Below, piece after piece: positions 1 to 8,500 of a stretch of DNA of 33,836 nucleotides (position 1 is its first letter; each line of letters opens with the position of its first letter). The position numbers were made by a program, and so were the translations under genes. The notes below the pieces were generated by a model. It made no database searches. It was given only the letters and a program-made list of their open reading frames with translations, and was not told the DNA's origin. This stretch comes from Archaeoglobi archaeon (GTDB lineage Archaea > Halobacteriota > Archaeoglobi > Archaeoglobales > Archaeoglobaceae), in NCBI GenBank assembly GCA_029259455.1, contig JAPDIT010000034.1:1-33836 (forward strand). Direction: 5' to 3'.

Positions 1-111
1 AGTGAATTTGGCAATGATCCTCTTCACCTTCCTTAAATCGAAAGTGTTAAGTATTTCCCTCAACAATTTCCATCTGTAGTCGTTTGGGTCGACTACGAGC
101 GGGATCTGCAT
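1..111 (-). CDS. hypothetical protein, N-terminal part only (runs off the left edge)
   Basis: On the minus strand an ATG at 111 opens a frame that stays open for 37 codons to the window edge (MQIPLVVDPNDY...). It is too short for the ORF track because its 3' end lies outside. The start is backed by a Shine-Dalgarno-like GGGTGA a few bases upstream and by a TATA-like TATAAAA (166-160) about 50 bp upstream, which would give a leader of about 30 nt. The charged, Lys/Arg-rich sequence shows no recognisable motif. No function is proposed. Confidence 0.5.
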   Translation of the reverse strand, partial: MQIPLVVDPNDYRWKLLREILNTFDLRKVKRIIAKFT

Positions 112-121
112 GCTTTCACCC

Positions 122-143
122 GGAGGAAGCTTTTGCCTCCTCC
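122..143 (-). promoter_or_regulatory. 9-bp stem/AAAA-loop hairpin in a predicted 5' leader
   Basis: GGAGGAGGC-AAAA-GCTTCCTCC (minus strand) forms a 9-bp stem with one G-T wobble. It lies between the TATA-like box at 160-166 and the ATG at 111, so it would sit at or near the 5' end of the transcript of the truncated gene. The arm GGAGGAGGC itself resembles a Shine-Dalgarno sequence, so folding could affect ribosome access. On the plus strand the same hairpin has a TTTT loop and could equally be part of a terminator of something unseen. Confidence 0.35.
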
Positions 144-311
144 TACATAACCTTTGCGGTTTTATACCGGTTTATTTCCTTTGGAAAGGATTTTGGTTGT
201 GCCTCTTTGTGTGGGAAGAATTTTGAATTGGTTATTTGAAGATTGGACAAGTTAAAGAAGAGATTGGATTGAGGATTGTGTAAGCACCCTATTATAAGTT
301 AGCTTAAGTTG

Positions 312-803
312 CTATCTGCCTGCTTGCTTATGCATGGAGAGAACGAAGTCTGCAATCCTCTCCACTTCATCTCTCCTGAACCACGTGTAACCCTCAACCT
401 TCTCATCACAAACAACTGCCAGAATTCTTCCCTGCTTGAAGTGCTCAACCTCTTCCGGTTTCTTCACAACAACAATCCTGTCCTTTCCGGCTTTGCTGAA
501 CCCCTCTGTAATTACAAGGTCGTAGTCGCTCAAATACCTCTTGTAAATCCAGTCTAGATTGCTTCCCTCCTCCTCACTCACCCTCCTGATGAACGCCAGC
601 TTGACGGGGGAAGTAACAACCACATCCGCACCGCTGTTGTATATCTTCCAAGAGTCCTTCCCTTCTTTGTCAATTTCAAAGTCACCGTGAGCATGCCTTT
701 TTACAACAGCAACCCTTAATCCTTTCTCCTTAAGAATGGGCATCATCCTCGTTATTAGAGTTGTCTTCCCGCTGTCTGAAGTACCGACGATGCTGAGAAG
801 CAT
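312..803 (-). CDS. mobB: molybdopterin-guanine dinucleotide biosynthesis protein B (MobB-like GTPase)
   Basis: MobB is a small P-loop GTP-binding protein that assists attachment of GMP to molybdopterin. The Walker A sequence GTSDSGKTTL lies within the first 16 residues, followed by an Arg/His-rich stretch (VVKRHAHGDFE) and a Gly-Ala-Asp segment typical of MobB. At about 163 residues it is normal length for the family. The ORF track starts at a TTG (821). I prefer the ATG at 803 because a TATA-like GTTTAAAAG lies about 26 bp upstream, fitting a leaderless transcript, and because MLLSIVG is the expected beginning of the P-loop fold. It is transcribed divergently from argG. MobA and other Moco genes are not in the window. 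Confidence 0.85.
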   Translation of the reverse strand: MLLSIVGTSDSGKTTLITRMMPILKEKGLRVAVVKRHAHGDFEIDKEGKDSWKIYNSGADVVVTSPVKLAFIRRVSEEEGSNLDWIYKRYLSDYDLVITEGFSKAGKDRIVVVKKPEEVEHFKQGRILAVVCDEKVEGYTWFRRDEVERIADFVLSMHKQAGR

Positions 804-824
804 AACTTCTGAAATCTCCAAGAG

Positions 825-858
825 CTTTTAAACTTTTGTTTATCTCAAAAAATTTAAA
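825..858. promoter_or_regulatory. divergent TATA boxes between mobB and argG
   Basis: Two A/T boxes sit back to back. GTTTAAAAG on the minus strand is about 26 bp before the mobB ATG at 803. AATTTAAAG (TTTAAA at 853-858) on the plus strand is about 26 bp before the argG ATG at 882, with an A-rich BRE-like stretch just upstream of it. Both spacings predict transcription start at or next to the start codon. Confidence 0.6.
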
Positions 859-881
859 GCTCTCAGCACTAGCGTTGTGTT

Positions 882-2054
882 ATGAAGGTTGTGCTGTCAT
901 ACTCCGGCGGACTTGACACGACAGTTTGCATTCCTCTGCTAAAGGAGAAGTACGGATTTGACGAGGTAATCACGGTTACAGTTGATATCGGACAGCCTTA
1001 TGCTGACGTAAAGCAGGCGGAAGAGAGGGGAAAGAAGTACGCGGATAAACACTACACGATTGACGCCAAGAAGGAATTTGTCGATTCCCTTTTCATGCTA
1101 ATCAAAGCCAACGGTAATTATGAGGGATATATCCTTGGTACAGCTTTGGCGAGGCCTCTAATAGCAGAGAAGGTTGTTGAGATAGCAAAGAAGGAGAATG
1201 CTGAAGCGATAGCCCACGGGTGTACGGGGAAGGGAAACGACCAGCTAAGGTTCGAGAACATATTCAGACAGTACGGATTCAGGGTTATAGCTCCCGTAAG
1301 GGATCTCAACCTCACAAGAGAGTGGGAGATTGAATACGCGAGACAGCACGGTATTGAGGTGCCTGCGACTAAGGAAAAGCCATACAGCATTGACGAGAAC
1401 CTCTGGAGCAGGAGCATTGAGGGGGGAAAGCTGGAAGACCCTTCATTTATCCCCCCTGAGGACATTTACGAGTGGACTGCAAGCCCGGAAAAGGCTCCTG
1501 ATGAGCCGGAGATCATAAAGATTGACTTCGAAAAAGGGGTGCCTGTTGCGATAAATGACGAAAGGATGGATGGCTTTGATCTGATAAAGAAGCTCAACGA
1601 AATTGGCGGAAAGCATGGAGTTGGCAGAACCGACATGATAGAGGACAGAGTGCTCGGCCTTAAGGCAAGGGAGAACTACGAGCATCCTGCAGCCACGATC
1701 CTCATAACAGCCCACAAAGACCTCGAAAACCTCGTGCTCAGCAGGAGAGAGCTAAAATTCAAGAAATTTGTTGAGGAGGAGTGGGCAGAACTTGTTTACC
1801 ACGGCCTTGTTAACGATCCACTCTATGACGCGTTAAACGCCTTCATAGACAAAACCCAGGAGAGGGTCACGGGATGGGTTAAAGTCAAACTTTACAAGGG
1901 CTCCGCAGTTGTTGTGGCGAGGCACTCACCGTATGCGCTCTACTCAGAAGAGCTAGTATCCTTCGACACGTCCTCCCTCGACCAGCGCCTTGCTGAGGGT
2001 TTCGCCGCCTTCCACGGGCTGCAGGGGAGGCTGTACAGGAGGTTATTTCAATAA
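882..2054 (+). CDS. argG: argininosuccinate synthase
   Basis: This enzyme catalyses ATP-dependent condensation of citrulline and aspartate to argininosuccinate, the penultimate step of arginine synthesis. The 390-residue protein is the usual full length. It starts with the ATP-pyrophosphatase PP-loop SYSGGLDTT (residues 6-14), followed by the [10 protein letters not shown] signature at about 112-121 and an [14 protein letters not shown] segment in the synthetase domain. The ATG at 882 immediately precedes the PP-loop strand and lies 26 bp after a TATA box, so the start is secure. The CinA-like gene follows after 30 bp with its own TATA-like sequence, so co-transcription is possible but not required. 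Confidence 0.97.
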   Translation: MKVVLSYSGGLDTTVCIPLLKEKYGFDEVITVTVDIGQPYADVKQAEERGKKYADKHYTIDAKKEFVDSLFMLIKANGNYEGYILGTALARPLIAEKVVEIAKKENAEAIAHGCTGKGNDQLRFENIFRQYGFRVIAPVRDLNLTREWEIEYARQHGIEVPATKEKPYSIDENLWSRSIEGGKLEDPSFIPPEDIYEWTASPEKAPDEPEIIKIDFEKGVPVAINDERMDGFDLIKKLNEIGGKHGVGRTDMIEDRVLGLKARENYEHPAATILITAHKDLENLVLSRRELKFKKFVEEEWAELVYHGLVNDPLYDALNAFIDKTQERVTGWVKVKLYKGSAVVVARHSPYALYSEELVSFDTSSLDQRLAEGFAAFHGLQGRLYRRLFQ

Positions 2055-2084
2055 TATTTTTAAATTTTAAAATCAACTTCTAAC

Positions 2085-2774
2085 ATGGAATTCATCATAA
2101 TCTCAGTCGGTAACGAGATTTTGAGCGGTGATATAACCAACACCAATGCCGCTTACATGGCCAAAAAGTTAACTCAGGTAGGACACAGGGTTAAAAAGAT
2201 AATAACCATTCCCGACGATGTTGATGTGATAGCTGAAGAGGTCAGGAAAGCTTGGAAGGAGGCTGACTTCGTTCTGGTTACCGGTGGGCTCGGAGCGACT
2301 CATGATGACGTTACGGCTGAGGGAATTGCGAAGGCGTTCAACAGAAAGCTTGTTGTGAACAAAGAAGTTTACGACTGGCTCAGCAAGCTCAGCTCAAATG
2401 AGGAGGCTGTAAGAAAGATATCATCCGTTCCAGAAGGAAGTGAGATTATCTGGAATGATGTCGGTGCCGCTCCGGCATTCATCGTTGAGAACGTTGCTGT
2501 TATGCCGGGAGTGCCGGCGGAGATGGAAAATACCTTTGAAAAGATCCTGAGTAAGTTTGAAAAAGGCACGTACCACGAAGAAATTGTAAAGGTCAAGGGT
2601 TTTGAGGTTAAAATCGTCGATAAGCTGAACAAGGTTGTGAAGGAGAATCCAGATGTTGACATCGGCTCTTATCCTAAACCGGGCTACGTTATGGTTAAAT
2701 TTTCCGGAAGTGATGAGGAGAAGGTAAAAAAAGCTGTGAAGCAGTTTGAGGAGTTGCTGAATGATAGCGGGTAA
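2085..2774 (+). CDS. CinA N-terminal-domain protein (molybdopterin-binding domain, COG1058 type)
   Basis: A 229-residue stand-alone MoaB/MogA-type fold. The N-terminus (ISVGNEILSGDITNTNAAY) and TGGLGATHDD (66-75) are the conserved CinA/MoCF-biosynthesis motifs, and MPGVPAEM at about 141 is also typical. The C-terminal nicotinamide-nucleotide amidase domain of bacterial CinA is absent, as is common in archaea, so its true substrate is uncertain. TTTTTAAATTTTAAAA lies 13-28 bp upstream of the ATG and probably includes the TATA box. The 3' end overlaps pyrC by 14 bp, so the two are probably translationally coupled. Confidence 0.88.
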   Translation: MEFIIISVGNEILSGDITNTNAAYMAKKLTQVGHRVKKIITIPDDVDVIAEEVRKAWKEADFVLVTGGLGATHDDVTAEGIAKAFNRKLVVNKEVYDWLSKLSSNEEAVRKISSVPEGSEIIWNDVGAAPAFIVENVAVMPGVPAEMENTFEKILSKFEKGTYHEEIVKVKGFEVKIVDKLNKVVKENPDVDIGSYPKPGYVMVKFSGSDEEKVKKAVKQFEELLNDSG

Positions 2775-3996
2775 AATCTTCTACAGAGGAGAGTTTGTAG
2801 AAGCAGGGATAGAGGTCGAGAACGGCAGGATAAAGAAGATTGGAAAGCTTGTTGAGGGCAAGAAGGTTAAAGGAGTTATACTTCCTGCAGGAATAGATGT
2901 TCACGTACATCTTAGAGACTTCGCGGAAAAGGAGAAGGAAACGATTGAAACCGGAACACTATCAGCCCTTCATGGTGGTATCTGTCTGGTGGTTGATCAG
3001 CCAAACACCAAACCACTAGTGGAGAACGCTAAAACATACTTCCAGAGGATGGAAAGGGCGAAAAAATCTGCCTACGTGGATTACTCTCTGAACCTTGCCC
3101 TGACAAACTCCAATCACGAAAAGCTCGGAGAGATAGTCAGAAAAATTTCGGAGGAGTATTTTATTCCGGCTATTGGGGAAATTTTCATCCAGCACGAGAG
3201 TGAGGATTTGCAGATAGACTACGAAACCATTCGGAAAGTACATGAGAAAGTTGGAGGGGTTGTTTTCACAGTGCATGCCGAAGACCCAGCCTACGTGGCA
3301 AAGGGCTCACCAAACTTCGTTTTCAGAAGGAGAGAAGCTGAAGTTTTGGCTGTTGAAAAGCTTGTTGAGATCGGCGATTTTCACTTCTGCCATATCTCCA
3401 CCAAAGATTCTGCCAAGAGAATCCTGAACAGCAATTCCACCTTCGAAGTCACTCCGCACCACATGCTCCTCAGCGTTGACGATTATGGCAGACTCGGAAA
3501 GCTTGTAAACGTAAACCCCCCTCTGAGGGAAAAAGAGGACGTGAGATGGCTTTTCAGGAATTTCCACCGGGTTGATACTCTGGCTTCCGACCACGCACCA
3601 CACACTCTGGAAGACAAGGAGATGGGTGCTTCCGGATTTCCCGGAGTTGAGACGATGTATCCTCTTTTAGTTAACATAGCCTCGAAGGGATACATATCCT
3701 TCAAATCTCTGGTCGAGAAAATCGCATCAAACCCGGCTAGAATTTTCGGGTTTAAGGGATACGGGGGAATTGAAGTCGGAAACTTTGCAAATTTTGCAGT
3801 GTTTGACCTCAAAAATACTAAAGAGATTAAGGCTGAAGAGCTCCACTCAAAGTGCGGCTGGACTCCGTTTGAAGGATTTGAGGCAATCTTTCCTGAAAAA
3901 GTATACCTAAGAGGTGAGGAGGTGCTTGAAGGTGAAGCGAAAGCCGGAAATGTTCTGGAAGTAGGTAATTTCAAAAATGTAAGAAAAAGTTTTTAG
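2761..3996 (+). CDS. pyrC: dihydroorotase
   Basis: Zinc-dependent amidohydrolase of the third step of pyrimidine synthesis (carbamoyl-aspartate to dihydroorotate). The 411-residue length fits class I dihydroorotases. Metal-ligand motifs appear in order: HVHLRD (48-53), an internal HAEDPA, HISTKDS and ASDHAPHT, with QPNTKP as the substrate-side loop after strand 2 and GFPGVETMYPLL near the C-terminal third. An obvious carboxylated lysine in the usual context was not assigned; some family members use Asp bridging. The ATG at 2761 overlaps the end of the cinA-like gene by 14 bp and is preceded by GAGGAG in that gene's coding sequence. Confidence 0.95.
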   Translation: MIAGKIFYRGEFVEAGIEVENGRIKKIGKLVEGKKVKGVILPAGIDVHVHLRDFAEKEKETIETGTLSALHGGICLVVDQPNTKPLVENAKTYFQRMERAKKSAYVDYSLNLALTNSNHEKLGEIVRKISEEYFIPAIGEIFIQHESEDLQIDYETIRKVHEKVGGVVFTVHAEDPAYVAKGSPNFVFRRREAEVLAVEKLVEIGDFHFCHISTKDSAKRILNSNSTFEVTPHHMLLSVDDYGRLGKLVNVNPPLREKEDVRWLFRNFHRVDTLASDHAPHTLEDKEMGASGFPGVETMYPLLVNIASKGYISFKSLVEKIASNPARIFGFKGYGGIEVGNFANFAVFDLKNTKEIKAEELHSKCGWTPFEGFEAIFPEKVYLRGEEVLEGEAKAGNVLEVGNFKNVRKSF

Positions 3997-4000
3997 TTTA
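3990..4000 (+). promoter_or_regulatory. TATA-like box for the response-regulator gene
   Basis: TTTTTAGTTTA directly overlaps the pyrC stop and is centred about 26 bp before the ATG at 4019. That supports 4019 rather than 4007 as the start of the receiver gene. Confidence 0.4.
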
Positions 4001-4018
4001 CAAATAATGATAACGATA

Positions 4019-4384
4019 ATGGTGAGGCCAAGACTTTTGGTCGTCGATGATGATGATACAATAAGAGAAATAGTGAAAATCATGCTTAAGGATCTCGACA
4101 TCATTGAAGCAACCAACGGTGAAGAGGCTGTCAGAGCATACAAGATGTTCAAGCCCGACCTCGTTTTAATGGATATCTCAATGCCCGGAACGGATGGCAT
4201 CGAAGCAACTAAGCAAATACTAAACTTTGACCCAAATGCCAAGATTGTAGGCCTGACAGCGTTTGCAAAAAGCAAAGGGAAAGAAATGCTTGAAAGAGGT
4301 GCTTTAGAAGTTTTGGAGAAACCTTTTACGAGAAAAATGCTGAAAGATCTTATAAAAAAGTATGTGACAAAAGGAGTTACCTAA
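4019..4384 (+). CDS. stand-alone CheY-like response regulator (receiver domain only)
   Basis: The protein is a single receiver domain of about 121 residues with no output domain. The acidic pocket VVDDDD, phospho-acceptor Asp in LVLMDISMPG, Thr in VGLTAF and Lys in LEKPFTRK are all present, so it should be phosphorylatable. The ORF track begins at an ATG at 4007. The ATG at 4019 is favoured because of the TATA spacing and because receiver domains normally begin only a few residues before the first beta strand. No histidine kinase is nearby, so its partner must be encoded elsewhere. Confidence 0.92.
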   Translation: MVRPRLLVVDDDDTIREIVKIMLKDLDIIEATNGEEAVRAYKMFKPDLVLMDISMPGTDGIEATKQILNFDPNAKIVGLTAFAKSKGKEMLERGALEVLEKPFTRKMLKDLIKKYVTKGVT

Positions 4385-4425
4385 AAAGTTTATCCCAACC
4401 TCTTCTTACCTTGAACTCGTGAACA

Positions 4426-4505
4426 GATTATAGCTGTAATCTTAAAGAATTGTGGCTTTGTGAGAACTTTAAAAACTAAACATGATAAAACAATGTCTCA
4501 CAAAG
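4426..4505 (+). promoter_or_regulatory. palindrome-rich promoter of the geranylgeranyl-reductase-like gene
   Basis: Three elements are packed in 80 bp. GATTATAGCTGTAATC (4426-4441) is a 16-bp palindrome with one non-matching pair. A perfect 10-bp inverted repeat, CTTTGTGAGA (4456-4465) and TCTCACAAAG (4496-4505), has a 30-bp spacer. The TATA-like CTTTAAAAA (4468-4475) lies between the arms, which places the predicted start of transcription (about 4497) on the downstream arm. The arrangement is that of an operator for a dimeric repressor bracketing the core promoter. Confidence 0.5.
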
Positions 4506-4513
4506 GCAGTAAT

Positions 4514-5614
4514 ATGTGGGGCTTTATAGAATGTTTTAAAAAACCAAAAAGGTGTGATAGTGCTAATGTAAAAGAAGTCCCAAATAAGGTTGTTATAATT
4601 GGAGGAGGAGTTGCCGGACTTGAAGCAGCAATAAATTTCTCCGAGTTTTGCGACCACATTGTGGTGTTTGAGGAGCACGAGGAAATCGGAAGGCCTTTGC
4701 AGTGCGCTGAGGGCTGGATACACTTCACCGGTGTTAAGCCATACATCAATGGTAGAAGGGTAAACGAGGTTGATGTTATAATTCTTGACAGGAAGTGTAA
4801 TCACAAAACGTCATTCAGCATCAAAATTAACGGTAGTGTTGAGATAATTAACAGGCCAAAGACAGAGAAGAAAATGGCGAAGATGGCCGAGGATAGAGGA
4901 GTGAGGATATTCACCGGAAGCAAGGTAACTCTGCTCGGACTCGCAAAGCAGTTCTCAGATTATGATTTGATAGTTGACGCTTCCGGTTATCCATCGCAGT
5001 GGTGCAGAGAGTTTGGCGGGAAAAAGCCGTATGCACCGGCAGTGCAGGCCATGTGTGAGAAAGATACGGATAAGATAACGATGTTCCTGCATCCAGAACT
5101 TGATGGATACTTCTGGATATTTCCAATGGCTGATAGCGGCTCCAAGGTCGGTGTTGTCTCGTTCACAAAACCGAGGGTGCCTTTAAGAAAGCTCCTCGAT
5201 GAGATGATGAAAATGACCGGACTCTACGATGAGGGTTTTGAGCCGACATCGTATACCGGAGGACTGATCGGCTGCTACAGAAATTCTCCATTCGTGAGAG
5301 AGCTAAACGGGATTAAAGTTGCTCTCGTCGGTGACGCTGCTGGGATAGCCGATACATTTGCAGGTGAGGGGATGACGAAGGCAGTAATCTTCTCAAGAGT
5401 TCTTGCAAGATGTGCAAGAGAGGGCGGATTCATGATTACGAGAGGGAATACTACAGGGATGATGAGGGGACATTATTTCTTGGTCTCTGTATTTGCATAC
5501 TTGAGGAAGAACTTTACTTTACTAAACCTGTTTGGGAAGTCCGGCATTCTTGGTGTGGTGAACAGGCTTAGCGTTAACAGAGAGCCAAGAATCGATAACA
5601 TGAAGAAAAAGTGA
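4514..5614 (+). CDS. geranylgeranyl reductase family FAD-dependent oxidoreductase
   Basis: A PHBH-fold flavoprotein of the family that saturates isoprenoid chains of archaeal membrane lipids. Seen: the dinucleotide-binding motif VVIIGGGVAGLEAA near the N-terminus, GRPLQCAEGW (the family's Cys-containing loop), a GYFWIFP segment matching the substrate-cavity YxWxFP signature, and the FAD-binding GDAAG with GEGM. The ORF track opens at a GTG (4460), but that start lies inside an inverted-repeat arm and upstream of the predicted transcription start. ATG 4514 (MWGFIECF...) is preferred and ATG 4493 is the alternative. Archaeoglobales carry several paralogues, so whether this one reduces lipids, quinones or something else cannot be decided. 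The region before the Rossmann motif (CFKKPKRCDSANVKEV) is unusual for the family. Confidence 0.8.
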   Translation: MWGFIECFKKPKRCDSANVKEVPNKVVIIGGGVAGLEAAINFSEFCDHIVVFEEHEEIGRPLQCAEGWIHFTGVKPYINGRRVNEVDVIILDRKCNHKTSFSIKINGSVEIINRPKTEKKMAKMAEDRGVRIFTGSKVTLLGLAKQFSDYDLIVDASGYPSQWCREFGGKKPYAPAVQAMCEKDTDKITMFLHPELDGYFWIFPMADSGSKVGVVSFTKPRVPLRKLLDEMMKMTGLYDEGFEPTSYTGGLIGCYRNSPFVRELNGIKVALVGDAAGIADTFAGEGMTKAVIFSRVLARCAREGGFMITRGNTTGMMRGHYFLVSVFAYLRKNFTLLNLFGKSGILGVVNRLSVNREPRIDNMKKK

Positions 5615-5680
5615 CTACCAGTAGGAATATGGCTGCCCGTAGACTTAAAACGTTATCATCATACCAAACAATCCATACCC

Positions 5681-5692
5681 CAAAAAATTTTA
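5681..5692 (+). promoter_or_regulatory. TATA box of pheT
   Basis: AAAAAATTTTAA is centred about 27 bp upstream of the ATG at 5716. It lies in the 101-bp gap after the reductase gene and decides the pheT start against the upstream in-frame codons. Nothing else was recognised in that gap. Confidence 0.55.
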
Positions 5693-5715
5693 ACCTCAAC
5701 TCCAAGCAAGAACCA

Positions 5716-7359
5716 ATGCCAGTTGTCACGCTATACTGGGATGAACTGGAGAAACTTGTCGGTGTTGACCGGAACACAATACTCTCCCGTCTACCGATGC
5801 TCGGATGCGATATTGAGAGAGTTGAGGATGATCACGTTGATGTGGAGTTCTTTCCCAATCGCCCCGATCTCTACAGCATAGAAGGGGTTGCGAGAGCCTT
5901 AAGGGGCTTTCTGGGTATAGAGAAGGGGCTTAAAAGCTACTCCGCAGTAAAGGGTGACTGGAAGATTACTGTTGAGGAGACCGTGCTTCCCGTAAGGCCT
6001 AGAATTGTCGGATGCGTTGTTAAAGGCATTGAAATGACCGACGAAGTCATCAGAAGCCTAATGGAAGTTCAGGAAGACTTGCACTGGACCATAGGAAGGA
6101 ACAGGAGGAAGATGGCCATCGGTGTTCATGATCTGAGCAAGGTTTACTTCCCTCTCCGCTACACGGCCGTGGATGCCAGCTTCTCTTTCATCCCTCTTGA
6201 CTTTGACAGGGAGTTGACAGTTGCAGAAATTCTAGAAAAGCATCCAAAGGGCAGAGCGTACTCCTTCATTCTTGAAGGAAAGGACGGGTATCCGATGATT
6301 ATTGACTCGAAGAATGAGGTCATCTCCTTCCCACCAGTAATAAACGCCGAGAAAACGAGAGTGACTGAGAAAACAAGAGACCTCTTTATTGACGTCACGG
6401 GATTTGACGAGAATGTAGATAGAGCAGTAGCGATTCTCGCCTGCATGCTTGCGGACAGAGGGGGAAGAATTGAGAGTGTTGAGGTCATATACCCCGACAG
6501 GAAGGAGATTACACCCAATCTGGACGTAAGATTTATGGAACTGGATATCGAAGAGGTCAACTCCCTGCTCGGTTTGGACTTATCTCCTGATGAGATTAAG
6601 GATGCCCTCGAAAAGATGAGGTTTTCCTGCGAGATTCTTGATAGTAAGCTGAAGGTTGGAATACCACCTTACAGGGCGGATATCATGCACGAATGGGACA
6701 TAATAGAGGATGTGGCCATAGGTTACGGTTACGAGAACATAAACCCCGAAATTCCCCCAACGCTCACCTTTGGCAAAACCCATCCCTGGAACGACCTTAG
6801 GAGTCTGGCCAAGGAGATAATGATCGGTCTTGGATTTACGGAAGTCATAACGTTCACTTTGACGAACGAGGCTGTGATGTATGAAAAGATGAGGAGAAAG
6901 GGAGAACCATGGAAGGATTACGTGCCAGTGATGCATCCCCTCACAACCGAACACACAATTCTAAGAACCTCGCTGCTTCCAAAGCTCCTTGAACTCCTAT
7001 CCTACAACAAGCACCACGAGATGCCACAGATGGTGTTTGAGGTCGGGGATGTGGTTGTAAATACCGAGAACAAGCTTCATCTTGCCGCCTGCATAACTCA
7101 CTCAAGAGCGAACTTCTCCGAGATGAGGAGCTACGTTCAGGCGGTGATGAGAGAGCTTGACTTACCCTGGGAGGTTAGAGAGTCGGATGATGAGGCCTTT
7201 ATAGATGGCAGGAGGGGCGAGATAGTTGTAGATGGTAAGAGCGTTGGAGTTTTCGGAGAAATCCACCCTGAGGTTCTCGAAGCGTTTGAGCTGACCATGC
7301 CCGTCTCCGCTTTTGAGCTGGATCTCAGCAGCATATTTGACACGGGAGAGCTGCTATGA
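5716..7359 (+). CDS. pheT: phenylalanyl-tRNA synthetase beta subunit
   Basis: Beta chain of the alpha2-beta2 class II synthetase charging tRNA-Phe, in the short archaeal/eukaryotic form (547 residues). Seen: [16 protein letters not shown] at the start, a B3/B4 editing-domain region with [13 protein letters not shown], a B5 domain ([24 protein letters not shown]) with the expected acidic Mg-binding residues, and the catalytic-like core [12 protein letters not shown] with [13 protein letters not shown]. The ORF-track start (5611) overlaps the previous stop and adds a 35-residue low-quality leader. The TATA spacing supports ATG 5716. The alpha subunit gene is not adjacent. The stop overlaps the apgM start (ATGA). 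Confidence 0.95.
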   Translation: MPVVTLYWDELEKLVGVDRNTILSRLPMLGCDIERVEDDHVDVEFFPNRPDLYSIEGVARALRGFLGIEKGLKSYSAVKGDWKITVEETVLPVRPRIVGCVVKGIEMTDEVIRSLMEVQEDLHWTIGRNRRKMAIGVHDLSKVYFPLRYTAVDASFSFIPLDFDRELTVAEILEKHPKGRAYSFILEGKDGYPMIIDSKNEVISFPPVINAEKTRVTEKTRDLFIDVTGFDENVDRAVAILACMLADRGGRIESVEVIYPDRKEITPNLDVRFMELDIEEVNSLLGLDLSPDEIKDALEKMRFSCEILDSKLKVGIPPYRADIMHEWDIIEDVAIGYGYENINPEIPPTLTFGKTHPWNDLRSLAKEIMIGLGFTEVITFTLTNEAVMYEKMRRKGEPWKDYVPVMHPLTTEHTILRTSLLPKLLELLSYNKHHEMPQMVFEVGDVVVNTENKLHLAACITHSRANFSEMRSYVQAVMRELDLPWEVRESDDEAFIDGRRGEIVVDGKSVGVFGEIHPEVLEAFELTMPVSAFELDLSSIFDTGELL

Positions 7360-8498
7360 AGTACCTCCTGCTAATTCCAGACGGAATGGCTGACTGGGAG
7401 GTTGAGAGGCTTGACGGCAGAACGCCGCTTGAAGTCGCAGACACCGAGAATATGGACTTCATCGCCAAAGAGGGGGCGTGCGGGATGGCAAAAACAGTTC
7501 CAGAGGGCTTTGAACCGGGGAGTGACGTTGCAAACCTCACCATTTTGGGAGTTAACGTGAGAAAATGTTACACAGGCAGGGGCCCGATTGAGGCCTTGGC
7601 GAGGGGTGTGAGGGGAGAAATCGTATTTCGCTGCAACCTCGTTAAAGTTGAAAACAGAGTGATGGCCGATTACTCAGGCGGAAGGATTAGCGATGAGGAG
7701 GCAAGGAGAGTAATAGAGGAGCTCAACAGGAAAAAGCCCTACGACTTCGTTGGATTCCATGCGGGCAAAAGCTACAGGAATCTGCTTGTTGTCAACAAAA
7801 ATTTCAAAGAGAGCGTCAAAACTTTCCCGCCGCACGACATCACGGGAAAAGAGATAGACAGATACCTGCCCTCAGGAGGGGAGCTTGCGAGTTTGCTGAG
7901 GGAGCTTATGGAGTGGTCTAAGGAGATACTGCCCGAAATCACAGAGAAGGCGAACATGATATGGCCTTGGGGCGGAGGAAGGATGCCATCCTTCCCGAAC
8001 TTTGAGCAGAGATTCGGTGTCAAAGGAGCGATGATTACTGAAGTTGATCTGCTTGAAGGAATTGCGAGGGGTATGGGCATGGATGTCATTCAGGTTGAGG
8101 GCACTACTGGCTACATCGACACCAACTACAGGGGGCTTGTGAGGAAAACTGTGAGGGCAATGGAGGATTACGACTTCGTTGTGCTGCATACGGAGGGGAT
8201 AGATGAGGTGAGCCACGAAGGGGATGCGGAGCTAAAGGTTAAGGCGATCGAGCTTTACGACAGCAAAATTGTGGGGAAGCTGCTGAACAAAGTTGACCTC
8301 GACGAAACGAGAATTATGCTCCTTCCTGACCATCCAACTCCCGTAAAAGTAAAAACCCATGTTGCTGAACCCGTCCCCTTCGCCGTCTATGGCAGAGAGA
8401 GGGATGAAGTTAGGTTTTACAACGAGAAAAGCTGCAGAAAAGGAAAGTACCGACTGCTGGACGGTCTCAGGCTGATGGATTTGCTATTAAAAAAATAG
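7356..8498 (+). CDS. apgM: cofactor-independent phosphoglycerate mutase, archaeal type
   Basis: Interconverts 3- and 2-phosphoglycerate in glycolysis/gluconeogenesis; alkaline-phosphatase superfamily. Metal-site motifs are [10 protein letters not shown] (Asp9), [13 protein letters not shown] (Ser56, the phosphorylated nucleophile), [13 protein letters not shown] and LLPDHPTPV...THV. The 380-residue length is slightly under the usual 400 or so of archaeal ApgM. Older annotations of such proteins as phosphonopyruvate decarboxylase are not supported by these motifs. The start ATG overlaps the pheT stop by 4 bp, so the genes are probably coupled. The gene ends 2 bp from the convergent aquaporin gene. 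Confidence 0.93.
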   Translation: MKYLLLIPDGMADWEVERLDGRTPLEVADTENMDFIAKEGACGMAKTVPEGFEPGSDVANLTILGVNVRKCYTGRGPIEALARGVRGEIVFRCNLVKVENRVMADYSGGRISDEEARRVIEELNRKKPYDFVGFHAGKSYRNLLVVNKNFKESVKTFPPHDITGKEIDRYLPSGGELASLLRELMEWSKEILPEITEKANMIWPWGGGRMPSFPNFEQRFGVKGAMITEVDLLEGIARGMGMDVIQVEGTTGYIDTNYRGLVRKTVRAMEDYDFVVLHTEGIDEVSHEGDAELKVKAIELYDSKIVGKLLNKVDLDETRIMLLPDHPTPVKVKTHVAEPVPFAVYGRERDEVRFYNEKSCRKGKYRLLDGLRLMDLLLKK

Positions 8499-8500
8499 GG

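Noticed and set aside
309-557. Plus-strand ORF of 82 aa opposite mobB
   Set aside because: Antisense to the Walker-A-bearing mobB and without a recognisable motif.
1118-1465. Minus-strand ORF of 115 aa inside argG
   Set aside because: It lies entirely within a strongly supported argG and has low-complexity, Ser/Phe-rich shadow composition with no motif.
5611-5715. 35-residue N-terminal extension of PheT in the ORF track
   Set aside because: It overlaps the previous stop, does not resemble PheT, and contains the TATA box expected for ATG 5716.
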